This document shows, in pieces, positions 1 to 8,900 of a DNA stretch of 64,000 nt. The position numbers were made by a program, and so were the translations under genes. The DNA lies in contig NZ_SSBI01000001.1 of assembly GCF_004795015.1 (NCBI RefSeq), positions 240,798 to 304,797 on the forward strand, written 5' to 3'. The stretch is from Streptomyces sp. A1277. GTDB taxonomy: Bacteria; Actinomycetota; Actinomycetes; Streptomycetales; Streptomycetaceae. Within the stretch, counting starts at the first letter, position 1, and every line of letters starts with the position of its first letter. The notes beneath the pieces were generated by a model that was not told the DNA's origin, did no database searches, and was given only the letters and a program-made list of their open reading frames with translations.

Positions 1-119
1 GAAAAATCTCAGCCGCCCGTGTACCGGACCGCCGTGCAGCTCAGGGCGCGCTTTCGGTGGTGGCCGGTGCCCGCCGGGGCCCCGATTCCCCGGGCGGCGG
101 CGTGGAACGGGCTAGTAAA

Positions 120-137
120 ATAGAGAACGTTCGCTAT
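120..137. promoter_or_regulatory. Near-perfect 18-bp palindrome upstream of the IS701-like gene
   Basis: ATAGAGAACGTTCGCTAT is an inverted repeat with 8 of 9 positions matching, inside the only AT-rich stretch of the first kilobase. It ends 38 bp before the ATG at 176, where an operator for a dimeric repressor would fit. The rest of 1-175 shows no gene I can support. Confidence 0.35.
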
Positions 138-175
138 ATTTTTTTGGAAGCGAGGCCGGGAGAGGAGCCCACCCC

Positions 176-1285
176 ATGGACCGGAGAGGTCAGGACGCCG
201 CACAGACCCCGTGCGCCGGATACGTCCGCGGGGTCTTCGGCCGGCTGCCGCGTGCGGATCAGCGCCGCTGGGCCGAGGCGTACCTGCGGGGCCTGCTCAC
301 CACCCACGGCAAGAAGTCACTGCGCCGCATGGCGGAGAGCGCCCGGCTCTCCCCGACCGCCTGGCAGTCGTTGCAGCAGTTCGTCAACGACAGCTCCTGG
401 CAGTGGCGCCCGGTCCGCGACGACCTCGCGGACTGGGTCGCGCGCCGCACCCCGGTGCGGGCGTGGACCCTGGCCCCGCTCGTCATCCCCCGCGGGGGAC
501 ACCTGAGCGCCGGCGTCCACCGCCGCTTCGACCCCGTGCGCGGCCGGACCGTCAACTGCCAGTACGCGCTCGGCCTGTTCCTGACCACCGACGCCGGCGA
601 CTTCTCCGTCGACTGGCAGCTGTACCTGCCCCGGCACTGGACGGACGAGCCCCGGCTGCGGTCGCGGGCGCGGATTCCCGAGCCCGCCGCGCACCGCTCC
701 GCCGTGGAGCTCTCCCTCGACATGGTCGACCGCAGGAGCCGGACCGGATTCCGGCCGCTGCCCGTCCTGGTCGGCCCGGACGCGCAACTGGACACCACGG
801 CGCTCGTCCGGGGCCTGGATGCCCGCGGGCACCTGTGGATCGTCGCCCTGCCCGAAGGCACGGTGTGCCCCGCCGCGCGCCGGGCCGGCCGACGCGCCGT
901 CGTGTCCGCCGTCCCGGTGGGCGGCGCCGCTCACGGCCTCCTCGCGCCGGCCGCCGCACCGGAACGGACCCGCCTCCTGGTGCATGAGAACCCCACCGGC
1001 GTGTCCCGGCCCGGCCGCACCTGGCTCACCAACCTGCCTCCCGAGCGGCACGAGGAGGCGCTCGCCCTCATCGCCGCCCACTCGGGACCGGCGACCGGCG
1101 CGGCCGAACTCGACCTGGGCATGGCCGACTTCGCCGGACGCTCCTACCCGGGCTGGCACCGCAACGCGACGCTCGTCTCGGCGGCACTGGCCCACCGGGG
1201 CCTCGGCCGGCCCGGGGACGGGGGCCGGGCGACGGGAGACCCCGGCCGCCTGGGGCCGCCCCCGCCGCGGACCGGCCACGAGTGA
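176..1285 (+). CDS. IS701-family transposase-like protein, catalytic residues lost
   Basis: This 369-residue protein keeps the IS701 transposase framework. An N-terminal helical region (about 20-95) is followed by a core with recognisable blocks: NCQYALGLF near 127 and DWQLYLPRHW near 146, then DFAGRSYPGWHRNATLVSAAL near 318. In active members I recall a DDTGFPKKG block, an ADAGYGD block and an FEGRS block carrying the D, D and E. Here those positions read LAPLVIPRGG (about 99-108), LVGPDAQLD (about 198-206) and FAGRS (319-323), so all three acidic residues appear replaced. I see no terminal inverted repeats. The ATG follows a ggagagg-type ribosome site. The likely reading is a domesticated DNA-binding protein, perhaps regulatory, next to the SARP gene 124 bp downstream. 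The alignment is by eye. Confidence 0.65.
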   Translation: MDRRGQDAAQTPCAGYVRGVFGRLPRADQRRWAEAYLRGLLTTHGKKSLRRMAESARLSPTAWQSLQQFVNDSSWQWRPVRDDLADWVARRTPVRAWTLAPLVIPRGGHLSAGVHRRFDPVRGRTVNCQYALGLFLTTDAGDFSVDWQLYLPRHWTDEPRLRSRARIPEPAAHRSAVELSLDMVDRRSRTGFRPLPVLVGPDAQLDTTALVRGLDARGHLWIVALPEGTVCPAARRAGRRAVVSAVPVGGAAHGLLAPAAAPERTRLLVHENPTGVSRPGRTWLTNLPPERHEEALALIAAHSGPATGAAELDLGMADFAGRSYPGWHRNATLVSAALAHRGLGRPGDGGRATGDPGRLGPPPPRTGHE

Positions 1286-1409
1286 CCGGTTCCCGGCTCC
1301 CGCAGCGGCGCCGGCCACCGCGACAGCACCACCCGCACGCCCATCACCCGGAAATCGTCACCCGCGGACCTGCCCGAGGACCACGGCGACGTCTACTTGA
1401 GGAGAGGCA

Positions 1410-2210
1410 ATGCACTTCCGACTTCTTGGCCCGCTCGACGTCCACGTCCGCGGCTGCGACATCACCCCCACCGCCCCCAAGCAGCGCCAGATCCTCGCCC
1501 TGCTCACGGCCCGGGCCAACCGCCGGGTCTCGGCGCCCGCACTGGTCAGCGAGGTGTGGGGATGCGAACCGCCCCGTACCTCCACCACCGCCCTGCAGAC
1601 CTACATAGGGGCCATCCGCAAGACCCTCGCCCTCGCCACCGGCACCACCGTGCGCGACATCACGGCCCGTCGCCTGATCACCGACGGCAACGGGTACCTG
1701 CTGCGCCTCGCCGACGACGAATGGGACCGCCCAGCCTTCGACCGGCTCGTCCTACAGGCCCGAACCCTCAGATCCGACGCCGAGGCGCCTCAGGCCGCCG
1801 AACTCCTCGGCCGGGCCCTGGAGATGTGGCGCGGCGTCCCCTTCTGCAACGTCCCGCAGGGCAGCAGCCTCACCGTCCAGGCCCGCGTTCTGAGCGAATC
1901 CCACCTGGCGGCGTGCGAGGCCCGCATCGACGCCCTGCTGCGCTGCCGCAGCTTCCAGGAGGCGGTCGCGGAGGCCGTGGCACTGGTCGAGGAGCACCCG
2001 TACCACGAGAACGTGCACGCCCAGCTCATGCGCGCCCTCTACGCGTCGGGCCGCCGGGCGGCCGCCCTGGAGGTCTACCACCTCCTCAGCCGCCGGATGA
2101 GCCACGACCTCGGCATCACCCCGTCCCCCGCCACCCGCACCCTCCAGCACGTCATGCTCCAGGACCGCCCCGACCAGCGCTACCTCGCCGCCTCCGGCGT
2201 CACCGTCTGA
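1410..2210 (+). CDS. SARP-family transcriptional activator
   Basis: A 266-residue regulator with the small-SARP layout: an OmpR-type winged helix (about 1-95, opening MHFRLLGPLDV and containing KQRQILALL) and a bacterial transcriptional activation domain (about 100-245, with LLGRALEMWRG and LGITPSPATRTL). SARPs bind heptameric direct repeats near the -35 region and switch on antibiotic biosynthetic operons. No biosynthetic genes are visible here, so the target may lie to the left of the window or elsewhere. The ATG at 1410 has a strong gaggagagg site. It is co-directional with the degenerate transposase gene, and co-transcription is possible. Family assignment is firm; target is unknown. Confidence 0.85.
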   Translation: MHFRLLGPLDVHVRGCDITPTAPKQRQILALLTARANRRVSAPALVSEVWGCEPPRTSTTALQTYIGAIRKTLALATGTTVRDITARRLITDGNGYLLRLADDEWDRPAFDRLVLQARTLRSDAEAPQAAELLGRALEMWRGVPFCNVPQGSSLTVQARVLSESHLAACEARIDALLRCRSFQEAVAEAVALVEEHPYHENVHAQLMRALYASGRRAAALEVYHLLSRRMSHDLGITPSPATRTLQHVMLQDRPDQRYLAASGVTV

Positions 2211-2258
2211 GGCCGGCCCGCACCCCGGCCCCCGCTCCCGTGCGTGGGGCGGCCGGCC
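2211..2258. terminator. Convergent hairpin between SARP and LysR genes
   Basis: GGCCGGC at 2211-2217 pairs with GCCGGCC at 2252-2258, and an inner CGCAC/GTGCG pair supports the stem. It fills the 49-bp gap between two convergent stops. No T-run follows, as is usual in Streptomyces. Confidence 0.4.
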
Positions 2259-2259
2259 G

Positions 2260-3213
2260 TCAGGAACCCGCGCGGGGGGTCCCGCCGGTCTCCCAGAGGG
2301 CGCGGAGGGCGCGGGCGGGACCGCCCAGGCCGCGTACGCACTCCACGGCCGCCCCGACGAACGCGCGCAGCCGTTCCGTCTCGCGGTCCAGCGGCCACAC
2401 GAAGGCGTAGTCCAGATGGGGCGCGTCGGTCAGCGGGCGGAAGACGAGTCCCGGCCGTGAGTAGTAGTGCTCACCCGCCGCGGCAACCGGCGTCACGCCC
2501 TTGCCGGCCAGCACCAGCGACAGCGCGTCCTCCCAGTGCGTGATCGCCTGCCCCTGCGGAATGGGGCGCCCGGACGGCGTCTGACGCGGGAAGTGGTACT
2601 CCAGCCAGTGCGCCGGGGCGGCGCCCGCGACGGTCAGGAGCGTGGCCTCCGCGAGATCCTCCATGGCGAGCGCCGGCCGCCGGGCGAACGGGTGCGACGA
2701 CGCCATGAGCAGCACCCGCGGCTGCGACACGAAAACCGGCCCCGCGGTCAGATCCGGCTCCTCGACCGGCAGCTCGCTCACCTGGAAGTCCAGCTCGCCG
2801 GCGCGCAGCGGACCGTACGGGTCGGAGATCTGGATCTGCCGGATCCGTACGTCCGTCCCCGGATGCCGGCGGCCGAACTCCTCGCTGACGTGGTGCAGCA
2901 GGTGGCCGGTGAAGGCGCCGGAGAACCCGATGCGCAGGATGCCGGTGATCCCCCGGCCCGCCGCCGTCGCCTTGGCGATCTCCTCCTCGATACGCCGCTG
3001 AGCCGGCCCGATCCCGTCCCTGAGCTGCTCCCCGATCGGGGTGAGCGCCACCTGGCGGCTGGTGCGCTCGAAGAGTTTGGCGCCGATCCTGCGCTCGATG
3101 CGGGCGATGGTCTGGCTGACCCGGCTCTGCGAGATGCCCACGCGCTCCGCCGTCCTGCCGAAGTGCAGCTCGTCGGCGAGCGCGAGGAAGATCTCGATCT
3201 CCTGCCGTTCCAT
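2260..3213 (-). CDS. LysR-family transcriptional regulator
   Basis: A 317-residue LysR protein. The N-terminal winged helix-turn-helix reads MERQEIEIFLALADELHFGR and continues through RVSQTIARIERRIGAKLFER and LTPIGEQL. The effector-binding domain spans about 90-295. I start at the ATG on 3213, where the family N-terminus begins; the open frame runs further upstream but the extra residues are arginine-rich and unlike the family. It is transcribed away from the MFS exporter gene across about 200 bp, the usual arrangement for a LysR protein controlling its divergent neighbour. The inducer is unknown. Confidence 0.88.
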   Translation of the reverse strand: MERQEIEIFLALADELHFGRTAERVGISQSRVSQTIARIERRIGAKLFERTSRQVALTPIGEQLRDGIGPAQRRIEEEIAKATAAGRGITGILRIGFSGAFTGHLLHHVSEEFGRRHPGTDVRIRQIQISDPYGPLRAGELDFQVSELPVEEPDLTAGPVFVSQPRVLLMASSHPFARRPALAMEDLAEATLLTVAGAAPAHWLEYHFPRQTPSGRPIPQGQAITHWEDALSLVLAGKGVTPVAAAGEHYYSRPGLVFRPLTDAPHLDYAFVWPLDRETERLRAFVGAAVECVRGLGGPARALRALWETGGTPRAGS

Positions 3214-3311
3214 GTCCTGCTCCCGGGTCCCCTCGCGCGTTCCGCCCTCCGGCCGCACCCGCCGGGTGCGCCTCCGTGCCGCTCTCGTGCCTCCCCACCG
3301 CTCCCACCTCG

Positions 3312-3338
3312 AACGATGAGCGCAGCGGATCGATCGTT
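3312..3338. promoter_or_regulatory. Inverted repeat between LysR and MFS genes
   Basis: AACGAT (3312-3317) and ATCGTT (3333-3338) form an inverted repeat with a 15-bp spacer in the divergent promoter region. The spacing suits a LysR tetramer site. Evidence is the symmetry and position only. Confidence 0.3.
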
Positions 3339-3415
3339 GCACAGATCGTGCTTGTTGCGCAGGGAAGCCAACTCGATTCTGTACAGGAACAGTTGCTTAC
3401 CGAAAGGACCCTGTC

Positions 3416-4900
3416 GTGGCCGTCACCGAGTCATCACCCCCGACACAGACCGAACGGACGGGTGCCGCCCCCCACGCGCCCGTCGTCGAGACCGCCGCGC
3501 CCAGCGCGTCCTTCGACGCGCGGGGCTGGCTGGTACTGATCACCCTGTGCTGCGCCACCTTCATGTGCGGTCTGGACTTCTCCATCGTGACCGTCGCCCT
3601 GCCCGACATCGGCGCGAGCCTCGGGTTCTCGTCGGCGGGCACGCTCCAGTGGGTTGCCACCGCGAGCCTGCTCCCCTCGGCGAGCCTGCTGCCGCTGTTC
3701 GCCCGCGTCGCCGACCTGGTGGGCCGCAAGCGGCTGTTCACCTTCGGCGTGGGCCTGTTCACGGCCTTCTCGCTGTGCGCCGCGCTGGCCGACGGCCCCG
3801 GCATGCTGATCGCCTTCCGCGCCGGCCAGGGCGTCGCCGCCGCGATGATCGCCCCGGCCGCCATCGCCCTGATGACCGGCTACTTCCCCGAGGGCCCGCT
3901 GCGCGCCCGCGCGCTCGGCCTCAACGGCGCCGTGATGTCCCTCGGCTTCGTCCTCGGCGCGCTGGGCGGCGGTGTCATCACCAGTGGCTTCAGCTGGCGC
4001 TGGACGATGGTCGTGCTGTGCGCGATGGGCGCCCTCGCGCTCGCCGGCGCCCTGGCGCTGCCCGCGATGCGGCAGTCCGTCACCGCCCGCAGCATGGACA
4101 TCCCCGGCGCGATCCTGGCCACCCTCGGCCTGTTCGGCATCGTCTTCGGCATCTCGACCGGCGGTGACCAGGGCTGGCTCCGGGCGCAGTCGCTCGGCTC
4201 GATCGTCGGCGGCGTGATCCTGCTCGGCGTCTTCCTGCTCGTCGAGCGGCGCCACCCGGAGCCGCTGATCCCGCTCAAGATCCTCAACCGTGCGACCGTC
4301 AAGTGGTCGGGCCTGATGGGCGTCGTCACCTTCGGCATGTGCGCCGGCACCACCCTGCTCCTGAGCCTGTACATGCAGGACGTCCTCGGCTACACCCCGC
4401 TCCAGGCCGGCCTCGGCTACCTCGGGGAAGGCGCCGCCGCGATGCTCGGCGGCATGTACGTCGCCAAGCTGCTCGGCCGCTTCGGCGGACCGAAGGTGCT
4501 GGCCGCGGGCCTGCTCATCCAGGGCGTCGGCACCGCCGCGATGTTCACCCTGTCCGAGGGCGGCAACCTGGCGGCCCTGCTCGTCACCTCGTCCGTCATG
4601 GGCCTCGGCCACGTCTTCAGCGTCGTCTCCTTCATCACCGTGATGACGTCCGGCGTCAAGGAGGAGGACCAGGGCGTCGTCGGCGGCCTCTCCCAGCTCC
4701 CGCAGTACGTGGCCGCGATCGGCGTCGCCGGGCTCAGCGCCATCGCCGCCGCCCGCACCGCCGCCCTCGCCGGTGGCGGGACGCCCACCCGGGCGGAGAC
4801 CCTGGCCGGGCTGCACGCCGGCATGGTGAGCGCCGGCCTGATCGCCCTCGTCGGCGCCGCCCTGGCCGCGGTGCTGCTGCGCCGGCGGAGTGCCGCATAA
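3416..4900 (+). CDS. MFS drug/metabolite exporter (DHA2-like)
   Basis: A 494-residue major facilitator protein with a soluble, proline-rich N-terminus (about 1-35) followed by many membrane helices. Helix 1 carries the family signature FMCGLDFSIVTVALPDIG. Motif A is ARVADLVGRKR at 96-106, and a glycine-rich motif C region (LGFVLGALGGG) lies near 175-190. Length and pattern fit EmrB/QacA-type proton-coupled exporters with about 14 helices. It starts with GTG after gaaagga. It is divergent from the LysR gene and followed 127 bp downstream by a metallo-hydrolase gene, so the set may export and degrade one compound or a group of compounds. The substrate cannot be read from the sequence. Confidence 0.88.
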   Translation: MAVTESSPPTQTERTGAAPHAPVVETAAPSASFDARGWLVLITLCCATFMCGLDFSIVTVALPDIGASLGFSSAGTLQWVATASLLPSASLLPLFARVADLVGRKRLFTFGVGLFTAFSLCAALADGPGMLIAFRAGQGVAAAMIAPAAIALMTGYFPEGPLRARALGLNGAVMSLGFVLGALGGGVITSGFSWRWTMVVLCAMGALALAGALALPAMRQSVTARSMDIPGAILATLGLFGIVFGISTGGDQGWLRAQSLGSIVGGVILLGVFLLVERRHPEPLIPLKILNRATVKWSGLMGVVTFGMCAGTTLLLSLYMQDVLGYTPLQAGLGYLGEGAAAMLGGMYVAKLLGRFGGPKVLAAGLLIQGVGTAAMFTLSEGGNLAALLVTSSVMGLGHVFSVVSFITVMTSGVKEEDQGVVGGLSQLPQYVAAIGVAGLSAIAAARTAALAGGGTPTRAETLAGLHAGMVSAGLIALVGAALAAVLLRRRSAA

Positions 4901-5027
4901 CCCTGGCCCCGTGCACGGCACCGACCCCCGCGGTGCCGTGCCGGTGCGGCCCCTCACCCCCATGGCCGGCCCGCCCGACATCCGGCGGCCGGCCGGCCCG
5001 TCCCGTCCCGGACAAGGAGAGCGACCG

Positions 5028-5864
5028 GTGCACCCCGAACAGGCCGGGCGCCGACTGCGCCGCCCCTCCGCGCTGCGCACGGTGCGCGTAGGCGACTTCA
5101 AGATCTCCTACGTCCCCGACGGGGCGATGCTCCTCAAGCCGGCCGGCCGGCTGCCCACCGCCCCCGCGAGCCGCTGGGACGCCTACGCCGACCACCTCAA
5201 CGACACCGCCCGGCTCGTCGCCAACACCGGTGGCCTCCTCGTCGAGCTGGGCCCCGAGGCCCTGCTCATCGACGCGGGCTTCGGCTCCCGGCTCGTACCC
5301 GACGACCCGTCCGATCCCGCGCTCGGCGCAGTGCACGGCGGCGGGCTGCCCGCCGGCCTCGCCCGCCTCGGCCGGCGCCCGGAGACGATCGGGGCGGTCG
5401 CCTTCACCCACCTGCACGCCGACCACATCGGCTGGGCCTGCGCCGACCCGCCTCTCTTCCCCGCGGCCGCCTTCGTCGTACCCAAGAGCGAGTGGGCGGC
5501 GCACCGGCTTCCCCCCGAGGCCGTCCGGCTGCTGACGCCCCGGCTCGCCCTGGTCGCCCCCGGTGAGGAGGTCTTTCCCGGGGTCGAGGCGTTCGCCCTG
5601 CCCGGCCACACCTCAGGCCACACCGGTTACACGATCACCTCCCGCGGCACGCGCCTGCTCGCCTTCGGCGACGCGCTGACCACCCCGTTGCAGATCCGGC
5701 ACCCCGAGTGGTCCGCGTCCGACGACGCCGACCCGCACCAGTCGACCCGCCACCGGCTCCGCCTCATCGCCGAACTCCGCCGCCCCGACACCATCGGCTT
5801 CGGCATCCACTTCGCGGACGTCGTCTTCGGCCGCGTTCAGGACGACGCCTGGGTCCCCGTGTGA
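5028..5864 (+). CDS. Metallo-beta-lactamase-fold hydrolase
   Basis: A 278-residue MBL-fold enzyme. The zinc motif HLHADH is at 128-133, with further ligands His194 in PGHTSGHT, Asp215 in FGDAL and a late His in the GIHFAD block. This is the lactonase/glyoxalase II-like branch of the superfamily. I choose the GTG at 5028 because AAGGAGAG precedes it; the open frame extends 46 codons upstream without a ribosome site. It follows the MFS exporter on the same strand and may be co-transcribed, perhaps hydrolysing the compound that is exported. Substrate unknown. Confidence 0.85.
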   Translation: MHPEQAGRRLRRPSALRTVRVGDFKISYVPDGAMLLKPAGRLPTAPASRWDAYADHLNDTARLVANTGGLLVELGPEALLIDAGFGSRLVPDDPSDPALGAVHGGGLPAGLARLGRRPETIGAVAFTHLHADHIGWACADPPLFPAAAFVVPKSEWAAHRLPPEAVRLLTPRLALVAPGEEVFPGVEAFALPGHTSGHTGYTITSRGTRLLAFGDALTTPLQIRHPEWSASDDADPHQSTRHRLRLIAELRRPDTIGFGIHFADVVFGRVQDDAWVPV

Positions 5865-5910
5865 CCGGGCGCGCACGGTGCCCCGGGACGCGCACCTGAC
5901 CGGGTGCCCC

Positions 5911-8900
5911 TCAGGACGGTCGGTCCGGAGGCGCCGGATCGGGCCCGATCCAGGTGCCTTCGGCCGGCTGACCGCCGAGGTACTCGACGCCCTCCGGATA
6001 GGTCTTGAACGCGGGGAGGCGGTACGAGGCGTGGTCGCCCTTGTCCGGGGGCGGCAGGCGCGGGGGATCGAGGAGGGCTTCGAACCGGGGGCGGGCGGCG
6101 GCCGGGAGGCTGCCGTGGGCCAGGTGGTGGCGGGCGAGGCGCCGGACGAGCCGGCGGGCCAGGTCCTCGCTGTCGGTTTCCCGGGGCAGGAGGAGGACGA
6201 GCCGGTAGAAGTCGGTGGAGTCGGGCCCGGTGTCCTGCTGGCACTGGACGACCAGTTCGCAGTCGTTGAGGAAGCTCTGTCTGGGCCTGAACGCCACGGA
6301 GCTGATCCACGGGTACCGGATGTGGCCGGCGAGCGTCCGGCCCCGGGCGTCCGGCTCGTCGGCGATCAGGACCAGGCGGGCGTCGGTGAGGTGGAGCCCG
6401 ACGTCGTGCACGCGCCACTCGGTCTCGGAGCTCATGCTCAGGGTGCCGAAGTGGAAGTTCTCCTTCTTCCACGCCGCCGCGCGGACGGGGACCGGGCCGA
6501 GTGCCCGGCCGTCGTACGAGGTGAGCAGGAGGCGGCCGTCGCGGTCGAAGCGGGGGTGCAGGCGGTCCGAGAGGCCCGCGCCGTCGTGGGTCTGCCGGGA
6601 CATCATCATGAACGGGTCGTGTGCCGGGCGGGCCTTGGGGCGGGGGAGGACCGGCGGCTCGGCCGCGGAGGGTTGCTGCGGGCGGCGCGCGGCGGGCAAG
6701 GGGGCGTACGCCGGTCGCTCGGAGGCGTTCGGCGTGGTGGTCGGTTCCCGGCCGGGCGCGGCCCCGAGTCCGACGTACGCGTAGGCGAGGAAGGCGAGCG
6801 GGAGCGAACCGCTGCCGTCGCGCCAACGCCGCAGTTCCGCGCGCTGGACGGCGCGCAGGGCCGCGGCAGGCTCGGTGTGGCGGCGCAGGGCGTCGACGAG
6901 GGCCAGGTCGATGCGGGTCGTGTGCTCGGCGTCGGGGATGCGGAACAGGGTGCAGTAGACGTGTCTGGCGCCGCCGTGGATGACCGCCGCTCCCAGGCCC
7001 AGCCACTCCGGGGTGTCGAGGAGGGAGGGGGCGTAGCCGTGCTCCGGGCGGCCGTGGAGGCCGAGGCTCGCGCAGGCGGCGAGCAGGACCCGGTCGGGCA
7101 GGGGGTAGAGGGGGGCGCCGGAGTCGTCGGTGCGGTAGAAGTCGTGCAGGGCCAGCGGCCCGTCGGCGAACTTGAAGCCGGTGCCTCCCGGGTCTTCGCG
7201 GTCCGGGATCTCGACGTGACCGGCGAGGTAGAGGACGGTGTCCTCGGTGCCGTGGCGGGCGATGAGGCCGGCGAATCCGTGTTTGGTGAGGGGGCGGGGG
7301 GCCGGCTCGCTGTTCGGGGGGACTCCGGCCATCGCGTGCTTCAGGTCGTGCGTCCTCGGGTCGGACGAGGCGTGCGGCGCGAGGACGGACAGGACGCGCG
7401 AGGGTGCGCCCTGTGCGCGGGGGCCCGGGTCGCCGCCCTCCCGGACGGTGAGCCGCCTCCGCCGGGAGAGCAGGGCGATCGAGGGCAGGTACGACAGCTG
7501 CGCGACGTCCATGACATCGCGTCCCGGGGTGACGGGCAGCGCGCATACGGGTACGAGCGCGAGGGCGCCGGTCGGGGCGAGGGCCAGCGGGACGGGAGTG
7601 CGGGAGGCGGCGAGGGCTTCCCTGAGCACGGAGGGGAGCAGGGCCGAGCCCAGTTGACCGAAGACGCGGTCCCACACCTGCCCGGCCGTCAGATACCCCT
7701 TGACCGGGTCGTCGGAGCCGGTGGCGGCGAACGCGCTGCCGCGGAGTCTTCGCCCGATCGGCTGCGCGCCGGGCACGGTGACGGGCAGGTGGAGGAGCAG
7801 GTCCTCGAACGCGTCGGCGAACTGCGCGTGGGGGCGCCGCTCGGCGTGCCAGTCGCCGGAGGGCGTGCGCACCGCGTGGTGGATCCACTCCCCGGCCCGC
7901 GCGTAGCTCCAGTACCACCCGCCCGGGAACATCAGGTCGAGCTCACCGTCGAGGTCGATGGCGCCCGCCTCCTCGCCGCCGACCCAGGAGGCGTGCTCCA
8001 CGAGGACGGCGCAGTCGGTCAGCAGCGGGTCGGTGCGGCGGGGATCGTCGCTCGGCCCGCCGTCCGGTGCCTCCTTGGCTCCGAGCGGCAGTCCGGTGCT
8101 GGACGCCAGGGCGTCGAGCACGGCGCGCAGCCGGGCGCCGGGTTCGTCCGACTCGACGGGCACGGACTGGGAGCGCACGGTTTCCAGCAGTTCGGCGACG
8201 AGCGCCGGGTCGGACTCGGCGAGGTCGAGCGCGAGGGCGTAGACGTGGGCGTGGGCGGCGATCCAGTGCGCACGCCACCGCGTGGTGGGCAGTTGGTAGC
8301 GCACGTGCTGGATGGCGTGGAGGCTTTCCAGGACGTTGCCCAGCGCCTCTTCGCGCATGCCGACGGCGCGCTGGATGTGCGCCAGCACGGCGTGGGCCTG
8401 CGCCTGGAGATGGGGCATCTTCGACCTGCTCAGATGCCCCAGCACGTTGTCCATCAGCGAAGCGGCGTAGACGTAGCGCTCGTGCTGTCCGTCCTCGTCG
8501 ACGCGCATGGTGTCCGGGTAGCGGTCGGGGTTCTCGATGACGTCGAGGTAGAGGGTCGCCAACAGCAGGAGCTCGGCGGCGTGTTCGGAGACGGACGCCT
8601 CCATGACCGGCTTGCCCTCGGTCCGTTCGTACTGGTCCGCCAGCTGCTCGACCACGCCGACGGTGTTGCCCGCCGCGTGCATCAGCCGCAGCAGATACCG
8701 CTCCGTCCTGGCCAGGAGCACCACATCGCTCGTGCGGACCGCGGTGTGCCGGGTGCGGCACAGGATGCGCAGGCCGTCGACGCACCGGTCGGCGTTCGCG
8801 GGGTCGGTGGTGAGGGCTTCGATCATCCGCAGTTCGGCCTCGGCCGCCCAGTAGCGGCACCGCGGCGCGGTCTCCAGCAGGTCCAGGGCCTCCCGCCAGC

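Noticed and set aside
176..1285. An intact IS701 insertion sequence
   Set aside because: No terminal inverted repeats or target duplications are visible and the catalytic acids appear absent.
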